In this document: positions 33,920 to 47,800 of the stretch, one piece after another
Position numbering within the stretch: the first letter of the stretch is position 1
Layout: every line of letters starts with the position of its first letter
Assembly: GCF_027942865.1 (NCBI RefSeq)
Contig: NC_134513.1
Span: 34,403,429-34,467,428, forward strand
Direction: 5' to 3'
Length of the DNA: 64,000 nt
Origin: Odontesthes bonariensis
Lineage: Eukaryota > Chordata > Actinopteri > Atheriniformes > Atherinopsidae
Translations under genes and position numbers: made by a program
The notes under the pieces: model-generated
The model's database searches: none
Seen by the model: only the letters and a program-made list of their open reading frames with translations
Told to the model about the DNA's origin: nothing

Positions 33920-35882
33920 TATTTTGAGTTGTACGTGGTACCGATAACAGATTAGATGGATTCACCCAGCAGGTTGACTGTTTTCGATTCCTTCTTTTAC
34001 TAACTAATAAAGGGAATCCTACTGGGTCCCAGCTTGTTTTTAGAACAGCTGTCAGTAATCAGACTTCTATAGCACGGACCCTGAACATAAAGACAGATAA
34101 TGCCTTATTTAGAGGCTGCATTGTCTACGCCCTGTTCTCTCCCGTTATATGGATATATGCCGATCTCAAGTGACCTAGATAGTGTCTGAAGGACGCCGAC
34201 TTTCACCAAACTGTTATCAGTGAGAGTAGATGAAGGTATTTTATGCCAGAAATAAGGTCCAGGTTTAAAAAAATCGAACTTCCCCTTAAAGAGAGCTGTG
34301 CATAAACCAATGCTGCAAACCTCAATGAGCTGAAGCAACGTTGGAAAGAAGAGTGCACATTATTGTTCAGTCAGCAGGTTGAGAGCAAACATTAGAATAA
34401 AGGTGTCACTATATGTGTCCGTCCTCCACAGGAAATCATGTCCTGTGAAAACGTTGACAGAACAAACAGAAACACGAATATGAATAAGCTCTGCTCTGTT
34501 CTTTCCGCTTTATCTCAAAGCTGCTGCGACTTTAAATTGTTGGAATGTCCATTTTCCTGATAGTGAGAGACAGAAATAGCCACCCGCCCTGAACTGTCAG
34601 TACATGCTTATGATACACTTCCAGCTGCCTTCTGTTGCGTATCTTTTCAGCCTGTGACTTGAGGCTCTTTGCCATTTAGGCTATTGACTCTTCCTGACCA
34701 AGCTCTCCAAAAGAAAGATTTGCTTAAAACTAAGTTCTTTTTTCTTTCCTCTTGTTAATCTTCTCACAACTGCTCAGGTTTATCCAGTTTCTTTTGGAAG
34801 GGGTCTGAATCAAAAGCTGTACTCAACTATCTCAAGTCTGGCTGCTTCAAGTGTGGTTTATTTAAACAAATACATTTCCCGTAAGGCTGTGAGAGCCTGT
34901 AGTCTCAGTTTCTGTAAGATTTGCTCACAACCTACAGTCAGACACCATCTGAAACAGGCACATATGAATTTTAAACTGATTCAGTTTATTCTGTATTGCC
35001 TGGCTGACTTTAATAACCACGACTCACAGAATAAAAGATGTAGGAAGCACGTAGGAACTTTTTGTGTGGTACTTTTAGCTTAGGAAGTTTGGTTATGTAA
35101 GCTTTCCTTTTTGATGTTTTCGGTGATAATGTTGTCAGGAAATGGGCTTAAGTGCATTTTAAATACCCATAGCTCAAATGCTGATCTGCTACAGTTGAAC
35201 TATCTCTGCTTCCATCTTGTGGTTGCAAGATGAAACTCCTCACAAAAGTCACAAAAAAATTGGAGAGCTTCTCTTAGTGAAGCCTTATTTGAGTACGAGA
35301 ACAAAGCATTTCATCACAACAATTAAAAGATCTCCTTTTTTAGATTAAAGTTTATTCTTCAATCGTTACAAAAATCCTTTTAAAATGTTTGAAAAACACA
35401 CAGAGGTGTTGTTCTCCACTGATTGCCAGTCCCCTGCACAGAGATTTGAACAAACTTTACACACCATTTTACACATAACCGCTAAGACTCATTACATTGA
35501 CCTGGTAGTTTTGTATAATCCTAGCAGACAGACGGCATTAAAAACACTGCAGTCAGGCTTTAAGAGCTGAATGTCAAATTTTAAGATCCCTGAAGAAAAA
35601 AGTTCTTAGACATGACAAAAGAAAAAAAAGGATTTCATCAGAATTTTTATCAATTACAGCAAAGTCACATATGTCACTTCTTAGTCAAATAAAACATGCT
35701 GTTTATTTTTCACTCGTAGTCTTGGTGCCTTCAGCTTGTCCAGGAATAATTAACTCCTCTTTGCAGCATTTTAGACTTTTTCTGAAAGTTTGAGACTTCC
35801 CTTGTTGAATTTACATTTTTAGAAGTTCCATCTGCAAGCGTCATGTGTATCAATGTCTTTATTATAGGTGGAGGATCAGAGG
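33920..35882. other. Downstream flank and 3' untranslated region of gene B
   Basis: No other gene is seen. Candidate polyadenylation signals for gene B (TTTATT on the plus strand) are at 35702-35707 and at 35858-35863; the latter is very close to the stop codon, so the former is more likely. The rest is unassigned. Confidence 0.35.
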
Positions 35883-38800
35883 TTAGGTGAGTGAGGGTTT
35901 AGGTTCATATTTCACTCTGTTGAAGTCATCCACTGTAGCTTCTATGGGAGGCGTCTTCCAGTATTCTTCCAGACCCAAAACCAGACAGAGAACAATGGAA
36001 GTTATCTGCAACACACAAACAAACTACATTAGGGAAGCATCTCACTCACATGCATCTATGTACTGATGGGGCAGCGCTGTGTGTCTCTATGTGGCAGTGT
36101 GACGACCAGGCCACCTGTACAGGGTGCACCCGCCTCTCACCCAATGACAGCTGGGATAGGCTCCAGCCCCCCCGGGGCCCGACCGTTGGATTAAGTGGGT
36201 ATAAAAAATTGATGGATTTTTGGGATGCATTGAGAACTTGGTTTGGTTCCATCACAACAACAAATTTTAACCCCTCAACGCCTATTGTCGCATATATGCT
36301 ACAAACTGTTTGACTCAATCAACCAGCTGAGATAGCATTTTTATTCCCCAATGCCGGTTAATCTACATTCACTACGACCGCAAAGTGACGGACTTATTTC
36401 CTGTTGCAGATTTATATAAATAAATATGTAAAAAAAAAAAAGGATGAATAAAAAAACGTTGTTTTTTCACTGTTATATTACTGTGTTGTTGTTATCTCAT
36501 TATTGACCATTATGCCTGGTGTTGCAAATAAGCAACATACCAAATTACATACCAAACATACCAAATTGACACCAAATTGACCAGGATGCCTGTTGTCGCA
36601 AATTTGCAACATACCAAAATTTCTATTTATTTTTTGTGCAAAAGTGAAATGAACAATCTCAGCATTATTTACCATCTACTTAAAGGCTAAAACACACACA
36701 AAATATTTTTTTATATACAGCTATATAAATTCAGGCGTTAAGGGCGACTTGATGACCTTGATCTCCTCCTGAAAACAAAGCAATTCTGCAAATCTTTGTT
36801 TCGATCTGGAAACTGTTAAATAAAGGTTTAAGTTTTGATTGCATTTGAACTTTTTCTGGAAATGGAGATTCTACAAAGAATTATCAATATCTAGAACACT
36901 CCAATATTCACAAAACGTCTAGATACTTTAAACCTAATCTTTCAGATTTAAAATGACAGTTTTACAGTAGCCTACCGTGTAATCTTGAATACCTGTTAGG
37001 TGAACACTTTCAGAAACTGTTGAATATGATTAACTCATTGAGTCAGAGCTCCTATTGAAAAATCCAAACTTCTGTAAACTTACCAAGAAACATGCAAACT
37101 TATCTTGAACCTTCTTTATACACTTTGTTTAATAAACAAACCTTCAATCATTCCAGAAAAGCGTGTATCGTATAGAACATCGAGAGGCTGATAGGTAACA
37201 GTAACCAGATCTACAGTGTTTCAAACTCTTCAAGAAACATGTGAATATTTTTGGAAAGGTTTCCATGTTTAAACTTTTATCTGTTTGTCTTTGTGAAGAC
37301 AGGACATAAAGCTGATCCAGAACAGAAACACTACCAACACCATTGAGCATGAAGGAATTATGAACATTTAATACTCCAATATCAAAGCCAATATCTATGG
37401 AAGCAAATCGTAATCAAAATTCAAATTCAAATGCATTATCAGAAATGCTTTTTCATTTTAAGAATGTGGCTGCATTATTTGACTCATAAATAAAATTACT
37501 AATCAATCATCCTATTTGCATTTCAATTTTCTTCTTCAAGACTGCTCATTCTTTCACTTAATTCAAATGAAAAGGACAAAGACATTTGAAATTTAATTTT
37601 CAAAATATGCCTCAGCAAATAGATACCAAAATTCAATTTGAAATGTAAAAGTTGAAAATTCAAATGCATTATCAGAAATGCTTTTGCATTTTAAGAATGT
37701 GGCTGCATTATTTGACTCATAAATAAAATTACTAATCAATCATCCTATTGCATTTCAATTTTCTTCTTCAAGACTGCACATTCTATGCCATAATCAAAAA
37801 GAAAACTAAGCGGACATTGCTTTTTCGTTTTAGTGGTCTGCATGCAAAATACTGCCCACAATTCGATAATGAAAAAGCATCTGAGCGGCGCAGGAGAGTG
37901 ACGTCACGCCTGCTGACCGTGCTACCCATCATGTAGGCTACGGTAGGGGGCGGTGTGCATATTTGCTGTACAGTTAGCTGCCCAGGTGGAGTCAAACAAT
38001 ATATCCGATTCTGATGCCCGTGACCAGGTTGAACGGGTCACAGAGAGCTTGGCTGCATACTCTGCTGTCACAGATTCAGAGGTTAGTGCAGCAAGGGCTA
38101 GCGCGTCGCGGCTACGACCGGCCATGACTTTCCGGCCATTACTGAGGGAGCAGCCATTAATGAGGCTGAGACAGACGTTGCGAACAGGAGTCGGGGGATT
38201 ACCTTTCACAGGTAGGATTCAACATTATTATTGGTTGTATTTTGTCAATAGAATATTATTGTACTGTATTTGTGTCTGCCGGCGAAATCATAGCCAGCAA
38301 ACGTTAAACTAGGATATGTTTATAGCCGGTGTTATGCCGAGAAGTGCACCCCCTGCTGGTCGTACTTTAAAGGGGAACTCCGGGGCATTTGAAGCGTGTT
38401 TCCATTGCTAGAGGTTGTCAAATAATGATAGTAGGACACAGAGAGGTGCACATTATATTCTCTAGAAAAACTGCGTTCAAGTATTTAAAACATTACAAGA
38501 ATATTACTGGGCATGTATTGTTGTAATGTTTTAAATACTTGAACGCAGTTTTTCTAGAGAATATAATTGTTTTGTATATGGGATTATTCTCCATCGACTC
38601 TTTTGGGCTTTCACATGCACGAGCCTACAACCAGCCGGTGAGTGACATGCTGTTTATAAAGTTGTTTTGTAACGTCCCCATGCCAGTAATGTGAGAACCA
38701 TGCATATGGTTTTGATGGTAAGGCTTGTGACTTTATTGTCGGATGGGTTATAAAGTGGTGTGACGTTTCTGCAGTGTGCAAGTTGTTGTTTTACGTGGAA

Positions 38801-41800
38801 GGGTTAGCGCTTGCCCCTTAGCCACCACGTATTAGCCTCGCATGACATGCTGTGCGGACAGTGCGATCTTCACACAGGGAGCGCAGATGTGCACCTCTCT
38901 GTGTCCTACTATCATTATTTGACAACCTCTAGCAATGGAAACACGCTTCAAATGCCCTGGAGTTCCCCTTTAAGGAGAGTCTGTGATGGAATGATATGAT
39001 ATAACTACATCATAATTTGTTTACCTAATTGAATTAACGGATGCAAAGCTCAATAAGTCCAAATTTATATATAAAATTAAAATAACCAAATTTCATAGTT
39101 TCAGGTTCATTTTTATATAATTTCATCTGGGCTATAATGAGTTGAGATTGTTAATAGAAAATGTATCCAACCATCTTTCGTGTTGACTACAAAAGTATTA
39201 GTCACGGGCCTTACTTTTGAATATATGTCCAATAATATAAAAATAGTTAGGAATAGGAATACTCTAAACTCTACAATTGTCGGATTATCATAATTGTACA
39301 CGTATTATTAATTTACATGAAGAGATGTGAAAAAAAGATGCACGAATGAAACACCATTGTCAGCTGAATATAATTTTTTTTTTGGATAAATGTAATAATC
39401 CACACCTGAAACGGTTTACGCGCGCTCCGTGAATGGGAATGCACTTCTCGGCAGAACACCTCTGTTCACACGGCTATTAGGCCAACGGAGGCTTCATAAA
39501 TCATATATTCCATAACACAGGCTTAGATTACAACTAACACAAGAATGCTACTTTTGAAATAATGCAAATATTACTGTTATAACATTGACCATCAGATTTT
39601 ACACAGGTTTATTAATGACGTTTATTATGCCTGTATTATTCACATGTAATTCTTTCATCCTAACAAAAGTATTTACCTCATGTCTCATACCCACCCCTCA
39701 GATTGTCCGACGGAGAGTTGGTGTTATTCCCTCCATCTTGGGCTTACAGGTTCACCTAATAAGACTAGGTGTATCATCATAAGGCTATTAGCATTCATAA
39801 ATTGAAATATTATCAATAACAGGGCGGGGTGAAATACTTATCCCTGTGTGTGTGTGTATTTTTATATATTTTAATATAATGCTTCTTCCTTTTAGCCAGA
39901 AAAGGGCAGGACTACATGTTCTTCCAGAAAAGCTGAAGAGAGCCTGTCTGTGGCCACTCAGGATGACCCAGAAGCTTCAACCTCAAACTCACTAACTCAG
40001 CCTAATGATTTCAGTATTTCTTTTTTAAACATCATATCAAAATTACCGTTCTAAATATGTTAAATAGCTACTTCTCAATATTTATACTGGTGGATGTTGT
40101 GGACAATGCTTTGTACTACATCGCATGGTTTGTAGTCCTCCAGATTCTGCAAAAGCTGTCCTGTGGTGTGTGCCATGCGAGCTTGGTCAGAGATGCTGTA
40201 CCTTCATCATTTCATGATAGCTACCACTTTCTAGCCCTGAAAAACAACGGTGTACTAGTGATTCCATCATGTGGCACAGTGAAGGTGCTGAGAGCTGCAG
40301 AGTGGGTGATTCGCCAAGCTTCAGCAAAGCTGTAAAGATGGCGACAGTCACGTACATCATCCGGGAGGAGAACGGAGGATGTTTTTCAGCTTGGGGAACA
40401 CATTGAGGAGACAAAGTTTGGCATCAACAACCATTATTCCAACTTGTTGTCATTGTTTGTGTCTGTGTTTCTGAAAATAAGGCTCCACCACATTGGCAAA
40501 CTGACCTCTCTTGACCTGCATAAAAGGGAGCATGAGACAAAAACAAGGTCTGCAAAACACTCCTCTTTCAGGGCTTTTAGCTCATTTTGTTTTGCTTTAG
40601 GTTGATACCATTCAAAATATTAAAACTTGTGTATATACAACTACCTTCTTGTACAGTGTTTTTTATATTCTTTATATTTTATTATAGTATTTCTATTTTT
40701 CTAGACTAACTCAGAGAGATCCCTGAACAAGGAATGCATGTGTCTTGACTGCGGTTCATGCACAATTTGCAATTTAAAAAACATTGCACCTTGAACCTTG
40801 ATGCTATGGTCATGGTCATAACAAAGTTATGCTGTGAAGCCAAAAAAGCAAAAATCAAAGATATTTTCTTACATTGTTTTGGCCTTGTGAAATACTTTAT
40901 TACAGATTTGATAAAGATGTTACATAAAAATCATAACAGCTGTATAGTGTCTTTATTCCTCTTCAATGATACAAAGCTTGTAGTACATGATTGGAAAATT
41001 CGTTAGGTCAACAGCTTGAATGATCTTCAAGCAGTATACATACGTACTCATTCATTCGTAGGGCACCATAGGCAATCGTCAAATAAATACACATACAAAA
41101 CAAACATCCTCTACCTTACACTAGAAATATATATATACACATACATATGTATATAACAAAGCTGGATTCTCATTCCATCCGTTCCAAATTACAAAATTAC
41201 GACAAGGCTCGAGCTGCCATAACAGCGGCAGCTGACAACGGGCATCGGTGTCTTATAAATATAGCCTACTGACCAGTCTATCACACACTGTCATTCTGCT
41301 GTTAATGTACGGTACCTGTAGTTGGTGTTCTGGCCCTAGTGTGTGTCCCCCCCCCCACCAGAAAATGTGCGAGCCCTTGCTGTCATCCTGAGTGGTCACA
41401 GACAGGCTCTCTTCAGCTTTTCTGGAAGAACATGTAGTCCTGCCCTTTTCTGGCTAAAAGGAAGAAGCATAATATTAAAATATATAAAAATACACACACA
41501 CACAGGGATAAGTATTTCACCCCGCCCTGTTATTGATAATATTTCAATTTATGAATGCTAATAGCCTTATGATGATACACCTACTCTTATTAGGTGAACC
41601 TGTAAGCCCAAGATGGAGGGAATAACACCAACTCTCCGTCGGACAATCTGAGGGGTGGGTATGAGACATGAGGTAAATACTTTTGTTAGGATGAAAGAAT
41701 TACATGTGAATAATACAGGCATAATAAACGTCATTAATAAACCTGTGTAAAATCTGATGGTCAATGTTATAACAGTAATATTTGCATTATTTCAAAAGTA

Positions 41801-44800
41801 GCATTCTTGTGTTAGTTGTAATCTAAGCCTGTGTTATGGAATATATGATTTATGAAGCCTCCGTTGGCCTAATAGCCGTGTGAACAGAGGTGTTCTGCCG
41901 AGAAGTGCATTCCCATTCACGGGAGCGCGCGTAAACTGTTTCAGGTGTGGATTATTACATTTATCCAAAAAAAAATAATATTCAGCTGACAATGGTGTTT
42001 CATTCGTGTATCTTTTTTTCACATCTCTTCATGTAAATTAATAATACGTGTACAATTATGATAATCCGACAATTGTAGAGTTTAGAGTATTCCTATTCCT
42101 AACTATTTTTATATTATTGGACATATATTCAAAAGTAAGGCCCGTGACTAATACTTTTGTAGTCAACACGAAAGACGGTTGGATACATTTTCTATTAACA
42201 ATCTCAACTCATTATAGCCCAGATGAAATGATATAAAAATGAACCTGAAACTATGAAATTTGGTTATTTTAATTTTATATATAAATTTGGACTTATTGAG
42301 ATTTGCATCCGTTAATTCAATTAGGTAAACAAATTAGGATGTAGTTATATCATATCATTCCATCACAGACTCTCCTTAAAGTACGACCAGCAGGGGGTGC
42401 ACTTCTCGGCATAACACCGGCTATAAACATATCCTAGTTTAACGTTTGCTGGCTACGATTTCGCCGGCAGACACAAATACAGTACAATAATATTCTATTG
42501 ACAAAATACAACCAATAATAATGTTGAATCCTACCTGTGAAAGGTAATCCCCAGACTCCTGTTCGCAAAGTCTGTCTCAGCCTCATTAATGGCTGCTCCC
42601 TCAGTAATGGCCACGGCCAGAAAGTCATGGCCGGTCGTAGCCGCGACGCGCTAGCCCTTGCTGCACTAACCTCTGAATCTGTGACGGCAGAGTATGCAGC
42701 CAAGCTCTCTGTGACCCGTTCAACCCGGTCACGGGCATCAGAATCGGATATATTGTTTGACTCCACCTGGGCAGCTAACTGTACAGCAAATATGCACACC
42801 GCCCCCCTACCGTAGCCTACATGATGGGTAGCACGGTCAGCAGGCGTGACGTCACTCTCCTGCGCCGCTCAGATGCTTTTTCATTATCGAATTGTGGGCA
42901 GTATTTTGCATGCAGACCACTAAAACGAAAAAGCAATGTCCGCTTAGTTTTCTTTTTGATTATGGCATAGAATGTGCAGTCTTGAAGAAGAAAATTGAAA
43001 TGCAATAGGATGATTGATTAGTAATTTTATTTATGAGTCAAATAATGCAGCCACATTCTTAAAATGCAAAAGCATTTCTGATAATGCATTTGAATTTTCA
43101 ACTTTTACATTTCAAATTGAATTTTGGTATCTATTTGCTGAGGCATATTTTGAAAATTAAATTTCAAATGTCTTTGTCCTTTTCATTTGAATTAAGTGAA
43201 AGAATGAGCAGTCTTGAAGAAGAAAATTGAAATGCAAATAGGATGATTGATTAGTAATTTTATTTATGAGTCAAATAATGCAGCCACATTCTTAAAATGA
43301 AAAAGCATTTCTGATAATGCATTTGAATTTGAATTTTGATTACGATTTGCTTCCATAAATATCCTCTTAAATCTTTCAAATCTGATAAAAAACCAAAATG
43401 GGAACATTTCCCAAAACTACTGGAGTCAGAAAAAAATACAAATAATTGTTCGTACTTTATGTACTTTTGTTTTAGCTCTGTTCAAGCAACATAGTCAGCA
43501 GTATCATCAGCCACAATCCATTCCACAAGTTGACATTGAAAGAGAGAGAACTTTACCGCAATGGTGGCAAACGCTGAAATGATTCCAATTCTCAGCTTGA
43601 TCGGGAAACTCAGATGGCTCTTCAGGATGGGCCCACAGGGCTGCGACACACAGGGGTTAAAGGTCAACATTCCACATGAATAAAAACATGCTTTTCCTTC
43701 CTTTGGTTAACAATGAAAATATAACTTCCTTTCGTCCATTAATGAACTGCTGAGAGTTTTAATAAAATATACTTTATTGTCCTCGTTGGTAAATCTTCCT
43801 CGTGCCAAACTAAAGCTGCAAGACGGTACAAATGGAAACAGGAAATGTCATATAAGCCTTCAAAACACTTTAAAAGGTCAGAGGTCAGCTAAAGATGATG
43901 AATAATATGAATGCATGCAGGCTGAAAGCTCGTAATCTGCTCCAGGAAGTGGAAATAGAATGACAATACGAAAGTCTTGATAAAAGGACAGTACTGACAG
44001 ATAAGTACTGAAAAATGCCCAAAAAGTCAGGAAAACAGGAAAGGAAAATAGTTAAACAACAAGAATAATGAAAAAAACACATAGGTGAAAGTTAGCAGAG
44101 CAGGGGTGATCATGAAAGGGAGTTGGAATGAATTAACAAAGGGAGGCAGATGAAGAGGGATGATTCATTTACCTTGGAGAGTACCCATAATTCATCTGAG
44201 GAATTTTGGGGCAGAGACAGAGGATTACTGCCGACCATCAAACAGGATCCCTCTGTGCTGGGGTAATCAGGCCGAGAGATGACAAAGATGATTTCAGAGA
44301 TGACTGAAACTTGAGAAGCTATAGAGTTGAAACTGGAGCTGCCAATATTTTTTTCTGAGCTTTTACTATTTCTAATGTTATTCGTAGGGTGCGTGAAAAA
44401 GAAAAACTTCTTCTGATATTCGGCTAAATTCTTGCAAATGAAATGTGAAACCAAATGTGCAAATTTCCTCCAGAAATTCCTCTGGAATCAGAATCAGAAT
44501 CAGAATCAGAATTGCTTTTTATTGCCAGGTATGTGGACACACACGAGGAATTTGACTCCGGTTACACCTCAGTCTCTTTAGTGCAACAATTACAAAAAAA
44601 TAGACATATTTTTTTTGTCTATTTTCAAGAATGAGGTAAATCCAACCCCAGATGAAGAGCAACACATAACATTTTACACAGTCATTAGTTATTGTTGTTG
44701 AACAAAGACCTCACTTTAGATTTTCATTCATTTTGTAAAAATACACAAAACCTCAAAGAGTGTCTACTTTCCTGTTCACTGCTTTGAAAATTGAGCACAT

Positions 44801-47800
44801 TTAAAAGAAAAACACTTAAAGTGAAGATTTCACCTGCACCATCCTTTTCTTCATAAAAATCTGTTTTAGTAGCTTTAAATGTCCTTCACGATAAGTCAGG
44901 AACTTTTCCTGAAATCTGAAATTCTACTCAAGCAAAGTTTTCTTAAAGCCTCTCAAAAAGATTTTTCCCAGGTTGACTTTTCAGTTTCATAAAGTTCTGA
45001 GGAAAATGCAAGCGCATGAGGAAACTCCAAGACTCGTGCAGCCATAATGACATCCTCAGGGTTTCGATAATAAAGTTTTTAAAAAGTCCTGAGAACTTTG
45101 CCAGCCTTCCTACATGTAGAAGTGAAGATTCCACAAACCCTTCAACAAACCTGGATATTCTCAGAAAAAAGCTGAAAACTCTTCTTGAAAAAAACTTTTG
45201 AATCCTTTTAACTTGTCGAGGAAAGTCATGAAGGAGCAAACTCTTGTAGAAAGTGAATAACCTTATTTGTTGCATCACCCAAAACTGGAATACTTCCCTG
45301 CCTCAAGCTTTCACAGAAATGTGGAAATATATGTTGACTGTCTTACCTCAGCTCCCGGTCAGAGGTGGAAGGTGTGCAGAAACAGGACACTGGAGGTTTA
45401 TTCTCCCAGTCTTTAAAACTTGTCAAGCCACAACAGGAGTCCTCAGAAACATGCAAACATTATGACTGAGTAAATGAAAGATGTCTTTAACTCAGCACAT
45501 TAACAAAGAAAAGGAAAATATCTGCTGATAGAGAGCCGAGTGGTGAATGTTTGACAAACACATGTGCCTAAGTTCATTACATTCTATCTATTTTGTCCCT
45601 TTAATTCTTCTTCTTCGTATGCCTTACCGAGGCCTGGAGTTTCTCCAGTTCAGTCTGGATGTAGCGCTCGGCTCTGTGGAGAGGAGTCACATTCAGAAAC
45701 AGCTCGTCCACAGCACCGTCCATCTGCAGAACAGAGGTCAAGCCTTAAAGCTGTTTACTTCCACATGACCTGCTCATCTCAAAAAACAAAATGTTTACAT
45801 GTCATACACAATATTACAAAATAAGAAAGTTTGTTGGAATGAAAACATGGTTTCCAGACAGAGATGGCCCAAAATGTCAGGATATGTTATGATATCTCGC
45901 TGCTTTATTTTTGACTTAAAAGAGAAACACAGCCTATGCAAGTACAAACAGAGATTTCCCAGATTAGTAATATTACATTATACCATTATGTATTATTTTA
46001 TCTACTGTTATTTTCTTCTCATAGATCATATCTCATATATATATATATAGGCAAGGCAAGGCAATTTTATTTATAGAGCACAATTCATACACAGGGCAAT
46101 TCAAAGTGCTTTACAGCTACATAAAATCACAAGAAGGCAATAAAACCATTAAAAAGGAATAAAAAAAGAAAGAAATTAAAAAAGAAAGAAATTTAAAACC
46201 CATTAAAATAATCATTAATTAATTAAAAAGTGAAGAGTGCAGATAAAATACTTTCAGGTGTCATATGCACAGCTAAACAGAACTGTTTTCAGCCTGGATT
46301 TAAACATTGTCAGAGTTGAGGCCTGTCTCACATCTTCTGGAAGACTGTTCCAGATTTTAGGGGCATAAAACTGAAACGCAGCCTCACCTTGTTTAGTCCT
46401 GACTCTGGGCCCCAGCAGGAGACATCAGATATGAATAAGATATTTTTCTATTCTATCAGTAAGAAGCATTTTGGATCTAAATACTTTATGTTTTACTCAA
46501 AAGACAAACACAGCCTATGCAAGTACAAACAGAGATTTCCCAGATTGGTAATATTACATTATACCATTATGTATTATTATATCTACTGTTATTATCTTCT
46601 CATAGATCATATCTCATATATATAGGCATCAGATATGAATAAGGTAAGCTATTCTATCAGTAAGAAGCATTTTGGATCTAAATAGCAAAAAGGAAGCCAG
46701 ACTTGTTCGTGGAATTTCTTTCTAATCAACAGGTAGTATTTTTTGTAGACTTGGAATCAAACTCAAATGTAAATCATGCTCAGGTTTCTAATTGCTGTAG
46801 TGGAATTTGGCCCAGAAATGGAATGAATGTTGAGAAACTGTGCCGGGCTTTAAAATGAACCCCTGCTCATGTAACGTGTGGGCCTTAATGTGTTCCAGTT
46901 ACCAGCTCATTGTCAACACAAATATTCTTATTTCTTCAAAATCCTCACAAGGGAATCCTCACAGGACCAATTATTACTTTTGCCTGCTGTGACTATGTGT
47001 GGGCTTGGTTTGACAGTTAAAGGGCTTGGTTTGACAGTTAATGTTGTTACAGCTTCTACCGGACAGTAGGACAGACGTAGATTCAGTGCCATATTGTGCT
47101 GCTTTGATCTAAAAGTCCATTTAAAAGGCAACAAAGGAAGTAAAGAAGTTTAAAGCTCTCCTGGATGACACATGGAGCCAAGACTGATTCCTAAGGACCC
47201 ATGGCTGTGCTCTCACCTCTTCTTCTCTGATTCTTTTGACACCTCGGTCAACTTGTGCTGACAGAACTGAGCTCATGGTTGTTACTTGTTGTATTGGGGT
47301 CTGCGTCCGTCCGTTATAATATTCCACTGTACCATCAGAATGAGAGCTCTCTGCGTTCACAGAAGCTAAGCACACACTGCATCTCGTTATTCTGCTCTCA
47401 GTGGTGTAAAAAAAAAACTTAGAGGGCCTCAAACACTCAGATGCTGTGGTTGGGGACTGAATCACTCTTGCATCTTTTTGTAAAAACAGTAAAGTGTGCT
47501 GAATTCCAAACAAAGTCCCCCTCATTCACATATTTTTCGGATTCTTTTGTCTGAAACTGGGACTAAAAATCAGCAGTCAGCAGTAAAAATCTTGCTGTCA
47601 CTTAAAGCATTTCCTGACTCTCTTCTAATAAAATCTTTATATCTGAATGTCTTCACTTAATAACTCTATTTTGCTCCTATGCATGCATACCAGGACAAGG
47701 ATGGGGGTCAAATGAAACATTTGCAGGATTCACGCAGAGATTTGTTTTTAAGACGGTGCTGTTGCATCCTGCAACTGTAGGGGGAGCCAAAGAGCAAATA

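Larger units (their letters stand above)
37396..43357 (+). mobile_element. P-element-like transposon with 1.97-kb inverted arms
   Basis: The outer ends are TATGGAAGCAAATCG and its inverse. AATATC flanks both sides (37390-37395 and 43358-43363); a less perfect 8-bp reading, CAATATCT against AAATATCC, would suit P elements better. Arm 1 is 37396-39967 and arm 2 is 41382-43357. Without the 603 bp of an inserted element plus one TTAA, arm 1 is 1969 bp against 1976 bp, and the arms look almost identical over their whole length. The 1414-bp centre encodes the end of a THAP/P-type transposase. The element lies wholly within the last intron of gene B, between exons 8 and 9. Confidence 0.75.

Noticed and set aside
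40090..40605. A working host gene of the THAP9 type
   Set aside because: Only the C-terminal part is present, with a stop and a frame change and altered conserved residues.
39113..42236. Identical short open frames near 39113-39301/42048-42236 and 39585-39782/41567-41764 as paralogous genes
   Set aside because: They are the two inverted arms of one element, AT-rich and without family features. Identity follows from the duplication.
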